DNA from: Cristatella mucedo
Taxonomy: Eukaryota > Bryozoa > Phylactolaemata > Cristatellidae
NCBI GenBank assembly: GCA_009760855.2
Contig: WPIO01000003.1
Location: forward strand, 7,167,001 to 7,231,000
Reading direction: 5' to 3'
DNA: 64,000 nt
Numbering within the stretch: position 1 is the first letter of the stretch; every line of letters starts with the position of its first letter. Of this stretch, positions 54,975 to 64,000 are shown one piece after another. Made by a program: the position numbers and the translations under genes. The notes beneath the pieces were generated by a model. That model saw only the letters and a list, made by a program, of their open reading frames with translations. It made no database searches and was not told the origin of the DNA.

Positions 54975-56321
54975 ACGAACTTGACCCTGAAGCTGCAAGG
55001 ACGTGACATGCTCGTCATGAACATGGAGGCCCACATGCGGGCATTCGAAACGTGGCTGGTTGTATGGGAGAAACAGCTGTATAATGGCAACTACATCCAT
55101 TTTCTGCAATTCGCCCAGTGTGATGCAACCCTCTTTGATACCGAAGAATGCGTCACTCAGTTCGTTGTCAACACTGCAGAATGAATTCTCTTCAAGCTTC
55201 ACTAATGGGCGCTCTCATTCGCAGGAGTGCAAAATCATCAGCGTTCCTTCTGACTTTCCCTATGAAGACGCCCCATCTGATGAGCAATTGGAGTTGATTG
55301 AGCTACAGGCTTCGGTCGTTCTCCTGTCCAAGTTTACTTCTTCAACTGCTCTCATTTACTTTTACCGCCAGCTGCCACAGGCTCAGTTTCCAATTCTGCT
55401 AGCCCATTCCAAGCGTGGGATCGCAATGTTTGGCAGCACTTATTCTTGCGAGCAGACGCTCTCCATGATACAGTTTTGTTAGAAGAAGCTGCACTCTCAG
55501 CTCACTGACAATTACCTTAATGACATTCTGCTGCTGAACTCCTCATCATTAGAACCTGATATTGTTGCCCTCTCTAAGAGCATGCACCATCACGTTTCCC
55601 ATTGGGCAAACTATACTTTTGGATAAAAAACGTTTCCTTGGACACATGGTTCCTTCTGGCCTAGTGTACTCACTTGAACTCCCGAAATGGCTTAATAGTC
55701 CAAAAAGTTTGCCGACCTCCGATCTAAAATCTCAGATGGATGCGAGCTTTGTTTGACCTTTGTCTGCTACAGCGTCAGAGTGACGTGTTTGAGGGTAAGT
55801 GAAGGCTGTCGACGCTTTGTCTGCAGCCGGAAGACCAGCGAGTAGTGAGTTGCTTAAGTCAAGGCGGTATGTCAAAGTGAGTGGACGAGCTTGATAGGGG
55901 TATCCCTGTCTTAGCAGGCTCCATCTTTTGTAATCTTAGGTAGCTTGAAGCAGCCAGACTAGGCTGCAGAGCTGATGTGATCGTCTAGTAAAAGGTCACT
56001 GTGGAACAGAACGCCACGATTATGTGCAGACGCATTGCAGAAGGGCGGATGCCTCACCGCCCTGCGAGCTACTCTGCTACCGTGATCGACTCGAGCCTGT
56101 CGACTGACTATCATGCCAACTGTTACTGCTACCTTCTTTACATCAGAGGATTTTTTTAGCGATTGCTGATTCCCTTTATCCAAGGGGTCGGCAGACCAGC
56201 CATATCTAGGCGAGGGACGGCTGGGCAGCCCTCGCCTACGTATGGCAACTGCAGCCGTCCATCGCTTTAGTGTCGCTCTTCTCGTGAGCGTATGCACAAG
56301 CGTACGTGAGGGAGATAGAGA

Positions 56322-56545
<224 letters not shown>

Positions 56546-57469
56546 GAGGGAGGGAGGGAGAGATCGAGATCGAGAGTGAGAGTGAGGGAGGGAGAGTGAC
56601 CGAAATCAAGAGCGAGAGAGAGAAAAAGAAGGGAAAGGGAGCAAAAAAAGAGAAAGGAAGAGAGAAGGAGAGGGGGAGGATGAGTGAGAGAGGGCTTTCT
56701 CGCGCTAGTTTGCTTTTGAGCACATTCGTAGCAGATAGACAGGCCGCCGCCGCGAGACGGACGCGCCGAATGTTTCGGACAGCGATTGCCAGCTAATTAT
56801 AGTCCCCATAGGCCTTGTTCAGCTCTCGCCACTCGCCGTCGAGCGGCCCCTGGCAAGGAAGGGGATATTTGATTTAGATCCGAGCTAAGGCTTTCATAGC
56901 GATTGACTTGAGTAAATGCATTCAAGGCGCAGCAGGCCTTGCAAAACCAAGAGAGACGACGTAACGTTCGTTCTATTAAGTTATAGGAGGCCCGGGGATG
57001 TGGAAGGGCGGCCGGACTCGGAAGCGATGGAAAAGTAGTTCGCCGTAGCCTGCTAGCAGCTGCGACCGCCCGGCGAGTCCTGCGCCAGCGACCGCTGTGC
57101 ACCGCTGCGACGTGTCGGGCAGGGCTGCCATCCTTGGTCTGCCAGTGGAGGGTTTTCGAGCGCTCGAGAATACGCTCGAGAAGCGTTTCCGTCTTCGCGC
57201 CGAGCGAGCGACGCGCCACTCTGTCGCTACAGCGAAAGGCCCGACAGGGAAAGGCGTCCGACAAAGGCACCCCCTAGCGACGGTAAGCGACCAGCGTTGG
57301 CGAGCGACTAGCGAATCGGCTAGGCGGCCACGAGTCTCGGAAGAGCGGACGGCGATCGCATGTAGGCTCCACCGATCGAGATCTTGCGCTGCAGCGAGAG
57401 CTAGCGACCGAACCGTGGCCGACGACCTTCGGAGCGAGCGCCTCGTCGTAGCCAGTGAAGCGTGTGCCT

Positions 57470-57501
57470 GCATGTGTGTGTGTGTGTGCGCGCGCGCTCG
57501 C

Positions 57502-57537
<36 letters not shown>

Positions 57538-57550
57538 GTGTGCGTGTGCG
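57470..57550. repeat. (TG)n / (CG)n microsatellite
   Basis: TGTGTGTG interrupted by GCGCGCGCGCTCGCG; the alternating purine-pyrimidine pattern is Z-DNA-prone. Confidence 0.95.
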
Positions 57551-58303
57551 TAATCCTAAAAGGTGTGGGTGTGTGCATGTGCGTCATCCTAAGAGGCTTA
57601 GATGACCAAATCTCTAATCCAGCTGCTTGAACGATAGCCGTAAGGGAATTAATAACCAGAGGCAATTACCAGCAAGGTACCGAGTGAACCGAGCGCTGTG
57701 TCGTAGCCAGTGAAGCGTGGTGGTAGCTCGAAGCGACCGGGGGGCAGCGACCGGGGGGGGGGCGAAACTAACCGGGGGGGGGAAGGAGTAGGCGAGGACT
57801 GCATAGAAGAAAATGCCAACCACCGACTGACGCCTAGATCTATGCCGACCGCCCGACGACGACCCCCAGAGGTCGCCCCGCTGACGATTGCTGCATCGCG
57901 AGGTCCGAAGGCGTGCGACGATCAGCAGTCGAACTGTCAAATGGGCAATGCTGACAGATTCGATCGAGTGCAACGACTCCGCGCCATGTCTTTCGCAACG
58001 TAAGCGCGTAGGATCGATTGCCAGACCTCGAAGCCACGCGGCGGCTGCCGATGGAACTGGCGTCTCGAAGTTTGACCAACTAGTTGTACATTCGGCGTCC
58101 AGAAGGCAGGGCGAAGGAGCGGGAGCGAAGGAGCAGGAGTGCAGGAGCAGGAGCGGGAGCGCAGGTAACCGGACGAACTGAACGCAACCGCTCTCGACGT
58201 TGCCCCTTGTACGAGAAGAACATCAGATCAGTAAAGGTTCTGTCGCAGTTATCTGACTGGCTTAAGAGATGGCGACAGTCTTGCATTGACCAGGTTACCA
58301 AAA

Positions 58304-58440
58304 TGATAGCAGAGCTACGGGGGCGGAGCCACAATAACTTGACCAATCTGGAGAGGCCACGCTCGCCCCGAGGTCCGAAGAGTAAACATAGCAGGGCAGC
58401 CTATGCATGCTGTCCATGCGAAAAGCGTCTTATCATTACA
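58304..58440 (+). repeat. 5' LTR of the gypsy element
   Basis: From TGATAGCAGAGCTACGGG to TCTTATCATTACA. Aligns over its length with 61775-61916 (shared GACCAA, GGAGAGGC, ACGCTCG, GTCCG, AGAGTAAA) with many differences. The left edge is set by comparison with the right LTR. Confidence 0.7.
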
Positions 58441-58457
58441 TGGTGGCAGCGCTGGGA
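58441..58457 (+). other. Probable primer binding site
   Basis: TGGTGGCAGCGCTGGGA starts directly after the LTR's terminal ACA; TGG would pair with a tRNA's CCA end. The tRNA species was not identified. Confidence 0.6.
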
Positions 58458-58566
58458 AGTTTTTGAGTGTCACCCTGAATATTAACAAAGCTCAATAGAT
58501 GGCTAAGTGTTACCCTCTAGCAGAGGTTACGTTTGACGAGCCGGCGTTATGGACGGCATGGAGAAA

Positions 58567-58750
58567 AAAAATACTAGCCGATTTAACAGCCTCTTTTTGT
58601 GTAGCGACAGAAGAGCCTTTACGGCACCTTTATCACCACCGCTTGCAGTGGCGATAAAATATCGCCCACCACAGGATTCAAACCCACGACCTCGGGGCCA
58701 AGGTCGTGAAAAGCAACCGCCTTACCTAGTGAGCCATTACGGCCCACTAA
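58567..58750 (-). mobile_element. SINE-2 inside gypsy gag
   Basis: Plus reading CGATTTAACAGCCTCTTTTT, GCAGAAGAG-type sequence, GCGATAAAATATCGCCCACC, CAACCGCCTTACCTAGTGAG. The gag frame resumes at DRYQADG. Confidence 0.85.
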
Positions 58751-59004
58751 TTTTAGACCGCTACCAAGCTGACGGAGGAGGCCAAGAGGTACAAATAAGT
58801 ACACCTTTGTACTCCATGAATGTGTGGGCCGAAGCAATATTCGACACCTTAACTATGAGGTCAACAAAGTGCAGACGTTGGATGTCATTTTAGGCAAATT
58901 TAAGGATTAATTCACACCGCTAAAGAATATTATCCACGATCGGGCTATGTTTAATCGCCGCTGTCGACATCCGGGTGAGTCTACCGAGGTATTCAAATGC
59001 GCTA

Positions 59005-59183
59005 AATGCCAGCTGATTTAACAGACTTTTTTGTATAGCTGCAGAAGAGCTTTAATGGCTATCCCCTCCGCTTGCAGCGGCAATAAGGAATTGCCCACAG
59101 CAGATTTCGAACCCACAGCCTTGAGACCGAGTTCGTGAAGAGAAATCGCCTTACCTAGTGTGCCATCACGTCTCACCGATCGC
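59005..59183 (-). mobile_element. SINE-2 inside gypsy gag (second)
   Basis: Plus reading GCTGATTTAACAGACTTTTT, GCAGAAGAGCTTTAATGGCT, GGCAATAAGGAATTGCCCAC, TACCTAGTGTGCCATCACGT. Same orientation as the first copy 440 bases away. Confidence 0.83.
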
Positions 59184-59653
59184 GGCTCACATGACTTAAC
59201 TTAGCACTGCTAATACCGCGCGATGCAAGATTAGTGGATCCGTGATTGCCCAGTTGTGGGCTTGTCCATCCTGAAACTTTCAGAAGCCGTGCAACTGATC
59301 CCCGACCTTACGTTAACTGTGGCGGGGCAGAAGGAGCGTACAACGGAGACAGTCAAGTCGCAACTGAGCCTGCAACACCTGGTTTCAGATGTCTCTGAGG
59401 TTCGTCTCGGCGACTCGGCGTCAGTCTGCCGACTGTCCTGAGCCCTGCGCCGTAGAGGCCAGCAGCAGCGAAGACCACGGGAGTCGTGCTTCCCGACGAT
59501 ACAGAAAGAGCTAATAGCTGCCAGAACTGCAACGCGGCTCACATTCCTAGGGGCTGCCTGACATTCGACCGCCGTTGCAATATCTGCTGGAAGTTTGGCT
59601 ACTGTGAAATGAGTTCCCAATCCCGCGGAAAACTGAGGCTAAAATAACAGGTC

Positions 59654-59944
59654 GTGGCTGAATCCTATGATGAGAATTACACCGCGGATGCCGTTATAAA
59701 GCCTGTAGCTGCGGCATGCCAGTCGGTAAGGACACCATCACCCTGGCATGTGAATTTTTTCGGGTGTAGAATTATTTCATTTACAATAGGCAGTGGCGCT
59801 GACGTAACAGTCATTAAGAAGACATATTTGGTCGACTACTACGGCCATCTTATCTCGAGAATACAGCTGCAAAACTACACAGTGTCGGCAAGCGCATGGC
59901 CTGTAAGGGCACCTTCAAAGCGAGGCTCAGCCGGAGAGGAATGA
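59654..59944 (+). pseudogene. gypsy aspartic protease relic
   Basis: Frame with WHVNFFGCRIISFTIGSGAD and VTVIKKTYLVDYY. The catalytic triplet region reads GSGA where D-S/T-G-A is needed, so the active-site Asp is lost. Confidence 0.7.
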
Positions 59945-60229
59945 TTCATCTGCTACCAGTCTACGAAGTAGTTGGGACAAGAAATAATCTCCTCAGCCGA
60001 AAGCTTCTCTGTGCGTGGGACTGATCAAACTCAGCTAAGAGGATACTATTCATCACGATCCGGTGTTTGGCGTGATCGGATTAATGCAATGCCAACCGGT
60101 GAAAATCCGTCTCAAACCAGGCGTAGAACCATACTGCGAACATGCAGCTTGCCCATTACCCAGGCCTCGGTTTCCTTTGGTAAAGAACGAAATCTTTCAA
60201 ATGGAGCAGAATGGGATCGCTGAATGTGT

Positions 60230-61250
60230 ATAGGAGCCGACCAAGTGGCGGTCTCCAATTGTACCAGTCTCAAAGCCCGACAGCAAAGTGCACCATTGTG
60301 TCGACTTGAAGCGGTCGAAGCAAGCAGTGGTTCGTGAACGGTACGCCCTGCTTACACTTGACGAGATTTGGTCTAAGCTTGTTTGTGCTACACGGTTCTT
60401 TAATTTAGATGCCTCCAGTGGATTTTGGACTATTCCGTTGTCCCATGAGAGCGCTCGCTTAGCGACATTTACAATGCCGTTTGGACGTTTTGGCTTTCGC
60501 TGGCTGCTCTTTGGCATTACTAGCGAGCCAGAGATCTTTCAGAAGCTGTTACACAACCTCTTGGGTGAGATCGAAGGTGTTGCCGCTTATATGGGCGACG
60601 TTTTGGCATATGAATCCATGAGCACTATGACAGACTGCGTAGCGCCATTTCCGCGTTTCTAAAGTAGGGCCTAAAGTTGATTGGAGACAAGCGTATATTT
60701 CGCCAACCAAATTTGATGTTCTCAGGGACGTTATTGATGCCAGCGGCGTCCAACCGTCAGACGAGAAAATAGAAACCATCCTCAACGTCCCTGATTCGAC
60801 CAGCCTAGCCAAACTATAGCTATGCCTTGGTACGATGAACTACCTGAGGGATTTGTGCCAAATCTGGCCACTTTCTTAAAACCGCTAAACGACCTCCTCT
60901 CGTCTGACTCTGTGTGGTAATAGGGGCCTGACCAGAAGAAAGCATTCCGGGAAGCGAAATTGCTTTCGGCCAAGGCTGGCCTTATTTTGACCCACACAAG
61001 TCGGCGATTGTCAGTGCCGATGCCAGTAGCTATCGTCCATGTGCCATTCTGCTGCAGCGTTATGGATCGGGAGAGAAGGATGTGCATTTGCATTCCGCAC
61101 GTTGTCAGGCGCTGAAACGAGATACGCTCAGATCGAAAAAAAAAGTGTCTTTCGGCGGTGTCCGATAAGTCCAGTCAGTTCCTTGTTGGCTTGCATTCCT
61201 ATGAGCTTCGCAACGACCACAAATCGCTTCTTTAATTACTGATGACTATG
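60230..61250 (+). pseudogene. gypsy reverse transcriptase and RNase H relic
   Basis: 60288-60662: VHHCVDLKRSKQAVVRERYA, RFFNLDASSGFWTIPLSHES, ATFTMPFGRFGFRWLLFGIT, IFQKLLHNLLGEIEGVAAYM, then YMGD in place of YMDD. 60950-61230: KAFREAKLLSAKAGL, YFDPHKSAIVSADASSY, TLSGAETRYAQIEK (RNase H). After about 61250 nothing like an integrase is found. Confidence 0.78.
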
Positions 61251-61564
61251 GACCTTGACCTGGTTTCGGTTAGATGCCAACACCCGTTGATCCGAATGAT
61301 ATGCGTTTTAACCGCTCGTTCGGTGTTTGGCCTTGGATGGAAGACCCTGGTGATGGCTGCTGATACACTGTAAACAGCGATATTGCCTGGGAGTGAGGAA
61401 CAAGACGATCACGCCGAAGTCTTTGACTGTTACATGCAGACTTACAATGGCAGCACACTTCGGTGGAACAGAATTCATCTTCAACCGATTGACACCGATT
61501 TACAGGTCACTAACAGCGAATCTCCTGGCACCTCCCTACATCTACCAAACCCTACAACTACAGT

Positions 61565-61652
61565 TCAAGATAATAACAATAACACTAATAATAAATAAAA
61601 AAATAATTAATGCAAACGACATAGTGCCTCCAGAGAGTTCAATCTCAGTCTG
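61565..61652 (-). mobile_element. LINE-A extreme 3' end in gypsy
   Basis: Plus reading (AAT)n-like sequence, CGACATAGTGCCTCCAGAGA, GTTCAATCTCAGTCTG. Confidence 0.65.
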
Positions 61653-61774
61653 AAAGTATTGCCGATGAGATACGCACCTTTCAAGATCAAAGGACAACAA
61701 GGTCTGGCAGGGTGGTGACGCAGTTCCGAAGGCTGGATCTTTGAAAATGAGACTATTCCTATTTGGAGGAAAGG

Positions 61775-61916
61775 TGCGGTAGCACAGCTCCAGGGTGGAT
61801 CCACCAAAAACTGACCAACCAGGAGAGGCTACGCTCGACCTGCGGTCCGGAGAGTAAATATAGCCTGGCTGCCAATAAACGTGTGTTGTCCATCCGCTAA
61901 GTGTCTTATCATTACA
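61775..61916 (+). repeat. 3' LTR of the gypsy element
   Basis: TGCGGTAGCACAGCTCCAGG to GTGTCTTATCATTACA, containing AATAAA at 61874. Preceded by a purine run (GGAGGAAAGG). Confidence 0.75.
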
Positions 61917-62149
61917 GCCAAGAGATTGAGATCTTAGAACATGTGATCATGTGACGATCAGCGCGGATCATGTGGTGATCATCGCGGATGAGGCTTCTCT
62001 TAATATTTTTAAATAGTGAATAAACGCGCTCGGCAGAAACGTAATCTACCATCGATAATGACTGGTGAGTATTTTAGCAAACAAATATTTGCAGCTGAAA
62101 GCCGGAAGCCAGGTCCTCCTGTCGGTGTCCGAGAAGCTAACTGCTGACC

Positions 62150-62800
62150 ACAATAATAATAATAATGTACTCGATAAAGCGCCCTCAGAGAACTTAATCT
62201 CTTTCTAGGCGCTTTACATTTGCTGCAAAGTGAAATGCAATTGAATGGTAAGTAAAATCATGCTTGAAAAACAAACAAAATGATTAATATGGTTAGGGGT
62301 GACATGCACAGGGTCAGCATGCGAATGTGGTTAGTGGCAGCATGCACAGTGTCAGCCCGCATAAGCACGTGAAGGACGAATCACCGGGACCCACTAAATG
62401 CTGTCCTAAATAGGTGTGTTTTTAAGTTCCTTTTAAATGTGGTCAGGTCAGGGGATGTTCTGACCCAGGTCGGGAGGGAGTTCCAAGCTTTGGGAGCATA
62501 CGAACTAAATGCACGGTCTCCAAAGGATTTGAGGTTTGTACGAGGTATTTGTAGACTGTTGGATTCCGAAAAGCGGGTGGTACGATACTTGGCCTGATGG
62601 GGGAGTATGTCGGAGAGATAGGCTGGAGCCATAGTTCATGAAGGGACCTAAAAGTGAGCGACAAAACCTTGAAGTCAATCCGTTGCTTAACTGGTAGCCA
62701 GTGCAGGTCGGCGAGAAGTGGAGTAATGTGGCAACTGCGACCATGAGAAAGTACGTCGAACTCTGTTGAACTTGCCGATCGAGGTCCCCTGCTCATGATT
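62150..62800 (-). mobile_element. LINE-A 3' end, well preserved
   Basis: Minus strand: HITPLLADLHWLPVKQRIDF, KVLSLTFRSLH, PHQAKYRTTRFSESNSLQIP, SFGDRAFSSYAPKAWNSLPT, LTTFKRNLKTHLFRTAFSGS, then the complete 3' UTR with terminal hairpin and (ATT)n at 62153-62165. One of the youngest tails here. Confidence 0.87.
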
Positions 62801-63281
62801 TCTTTTGAGCCAACGAGGCTGATGGAGCGGAGTGCTTATCTGAGTGCACCCCTAATGCCATTGCTTTACTGAAGTGTCCCCGTGTTAGTTGTAGTTGTTG
62901 CCAGTTCAATTAGGGCTAGTGGAGCACCCGTGGAATCGCTCGCTCTCTGTCCGCGTGCCGTCTTTTTCGAAGCCGTTTGCCCTGAACGACAGGCTTGGAG
63001 ATTTCGTCACAGCCGCGCTCCGTCCAGAGGTATCACCTAGGGGGCGGCAACGTGCAGAGCGGCGTGGAAATAGTCTCGCGAAGAACCGCACTGAAAGCGC
63101 ACCGAAAAGCCTGTACGTAGCCAGTACGAACGGAATTCACACACTGCACTATTAAGAGCAGTGTGCGCCATGGCACCTGGTCTTACAAAGTCGCCTAGAG
63201 ACCGGTCACCGCTGCCGCCGGTGGGTTCAGCCTAACCCTGTCGGCGTTGGCGCCACAGCGGCGTACGTGGCTAAGGGGGGG

Positions 63282-63295
63282 GGGGGGGTTGGGCG
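63282..63295. repeat. poly-G run
   Basis: Run of about 13-14 G in a GC-rich stretch. Confidence 0.9.
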
Positions 63296-63379
63296 TTTCC
63301 CATCGCGTCAGGTCACTGACAGCTGCCTGTCAGCTCTCTCGCTGGCAGAAATTAATCGCCGCCGCATCACGGTCGGGCC

Positions 63380-63522
63380 TCACAGCGGTAGTTTGGCTCA
63401 GCGGTTACGGTGCTCGCCCTGATCGAGGTCAAGGTGAATGTATTTGATGGCCGGCCGAGGTCATGGGGTCGAGCCCCGTGGCACGTGTTAAGCGTCTGAA
63501 TAGAGATCTTAGTTTTTAGCTT
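63380..63522 (+). mobile_element. SINE-1 copy, long-head variant, 3'-truncated
   Basis: TTTGGCTCAGCGGTTACGGT, GAGGTCAAGGTGAATGTATT, GAGGTCATGGGGTCGAGCCC, CTGAATAGAGATCTTAGTTT. It shares the extra AAGGTGAATG-TTTGATGGCC block with the copy at 16.5 kb. Confidence 0.72.
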
Positions 63523-64000
63523 TCGTGGCAGTGACCGCCGGCCTAAGACTGTCGCCGCATGGGCTCAGTGAGGATTCGCTCGGGTGGCCAAGCGTCCACC
63601 TTGCAGGGCGAGGCACAAGGTCAAGGCCTTCGCATCCAAGAGTCCATTCGGAAAGGCTCTTTAGCTTCTCAAAGCAAAACGCATTATTTTGACTTATTCT
63701 TACGACGTTGATGGCTCAGGATGGTGAAGATGGCTCCAGATGGCCGGGGACGCGCGGCAAAGCCGCTCGCACGCGTCGCAGACGACGACGCGCCCCTCGC
63801 AGGCTTTTGCCTCTCGTCCGTCCAGTGAGCCCCTGCCTGCGCTGCGTAGCCACCGTAGCAGCAGCTTCGGCTTCTTTTAATGAAGCGCGCCTTCCGCCCA
63901 TTCCTGCCCATTCCTGCCCATTCCCGCCCATTCTGCAAGCGGGAGCTGATTCTGGGCGCAAAGCGCCGCAGGAGTGCCAACCGCCAGAGGGCTCTTGGCC

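Larger units (their letters stand above)
53266..55626 (+). pseudogene. hAT transposase relic (GTF2IRD2/ZBED5-like type)
   Basis: Pieces in order: SSLIRKQATKASEEAAERCT and YEVSLLIAKKMHAFTDADFV (53338-53480), CDIKNTVQLAIFVRGVTQDL and LEVVEEFLSLIPIKG (53661-53770), FDLSKLVSVTTEGAPA (54147-54190), QEMRKVHCIIHQEALSARV (54463-54520), LRYLSTEVRWLAQSWQRLEA (about 54640-54700), TLKLQGRDMLVMNMEAHMRA (54985-55040), then a C-terminal dimerisation region with LLAHSKRGIAMFGSTYSCEQ (55400-55460) and LTDNYLNDILLL. These are the usual landmarks of this hAT group, which cuts and pastes its element in the nucleus. Stops at 53332, 53656 and near 55481, frameshifts and three internal insertions make it dead. Confidence 0.8.
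52181..55721 (+). mobile_element. hAT DNA transposon with TIRs, carrying four nested insertions
   Basis: Left end CAGAGGTCGGAAAAC (52181) and right end, reversed, CGGAGGTCGGCAAAC (to 55721) agree at 13 of 15 positions. The flanks GTCTACAG (52173-52180) and ATCTAAAA (55722-55729) share TCTA-A, as expected of a decayed 8-bp hAT duplication with central TCTAGA-type consensus. Inside are a transposase relic and insertions at 52316-53131, 53813-54139, 54190-54388 and 54830-54974. Confidence 0.78.
58499..59640 (+). pseudogene. gypsy gag relic, split by two SINE-2 copies
   Basis: Start MAKCYPLAEVTFDEPALWTA, interrupted, then DRYQADGGGQEVQISTPLYS and EAIFDTLTMR (58757-58860), HDRAMFNRRCRHPGE-like sequence (58935-58980), a second SINE-2, and near the end a degraded CCHC zinc-knuckle region with CLTFDRRCNICWKFGYC (59555-59605). 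In a living element Gag coats the RNA. Confidence 0.65.
58304..61916 (+). mobile_element. gypsy-type LTR retrotransposon, internally deleted, with nested SINE-2 and LINE-A pieces
   Basis: Two short LTRs (about 140 bp) share GTCTTATCATTACA at their ends. TGGTGGCAGCG right after the left LTR fits a primer binding site; AGGAAAGG precedes the right LTR. Order inside: gag, aspartic protease, RT, RNase H. No integrase is recognisable, and the total of 3.6 kb (about 3.2 kb without insertions) is short for the group. It is broken throughout. Confidence 0.8.

Overview
The window looks like nuclear DNA of an invertebrate animal. It has low gene density, many non-LTR retrotransposons (two families of the L2/CR1 type and one R2-like element), two tRNA-derived SINE families, a gypsy-type LTR element, a hAT DNA transposon, many microsatellites, and one CpG-dense stretch holding a G-protein-coupled receptor. 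Nothing seen (receptor type, transposon mix) narrows the phylum safely; a lophotrochozoan or flatworm is a guess only. There is no bacterial, viral-genome or organelle layout and no operon, CRISPR array or rRNA.

Layout. 1-10 kb: unique AT-rich DNA with a decayed LINE-A element (about 1.89-4.40 kb) that carries a younger LINE-A tail inside its reverse transcriptase. 10-34 kb: repeat mosaic, with SINE-1 and SINE-2 copies, LINE-B bodies and tails, LINE-A tails, minisatellites, a relic of a multicopy invertebrate ORF family (18.9-20.1 kb) and several perfect hairpins. 34-39 kb: GC-rich DNA with short LINE-A tails, a long (TA)n and a pentamer array, possibly near an unrecognised gene. 40-43.6 kb: an old LINE-A followed by an R2-like retrotransposon with an uninterrupted ORF of 827 codons. 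44-50 kb: a CpG-rich block containing the intronless peptide-GPCR gene on the minus strand (44856-46880). 50-52 kb: LINE-A pieces. 52.18-55.72 kb: a hAT element with recognisable terminal repeats and a decayed target duplication, holding four later insertions. 55.7-58.3 kb: unique DNA with long (GATA)n and (TG)n arrays. 58.30-61.92 kb: a gypsy-type element with two short LTRs, split by two SINE-2 copies and a LINE-A tail and lacking recognisable integrase. 62.15-62.80 kb: a LINE-A 3' end. 63-64 kb: SINE-1 and unique DNA.

How the parts relate. Only two ORFs look intact over a long length: the GPCR, most like the myosuppressin/FMRFamide (DMSR-type) receptors, and the R2-like polyprotein. Every other element is broken, several at catalytic residues (YAGD, YANN and YMGD in place of Y-x-D-D). 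Nested insertions give a local order: LINE-B and LINE-A went into the hAT, LINE-A into LINE-B, SINE-1 into LINE-A and hAT, and SINE-2 and LINE-A into gypsy. SINE-1 ends in a tail nearly identical to that of LINE-A, so the two look like a SINE and its LINE partner. I did not find a convincing new biological system; the most informative signals are this SINE/LINE pairing, the nested hAT, the R2-like ORF and the receptor gene.
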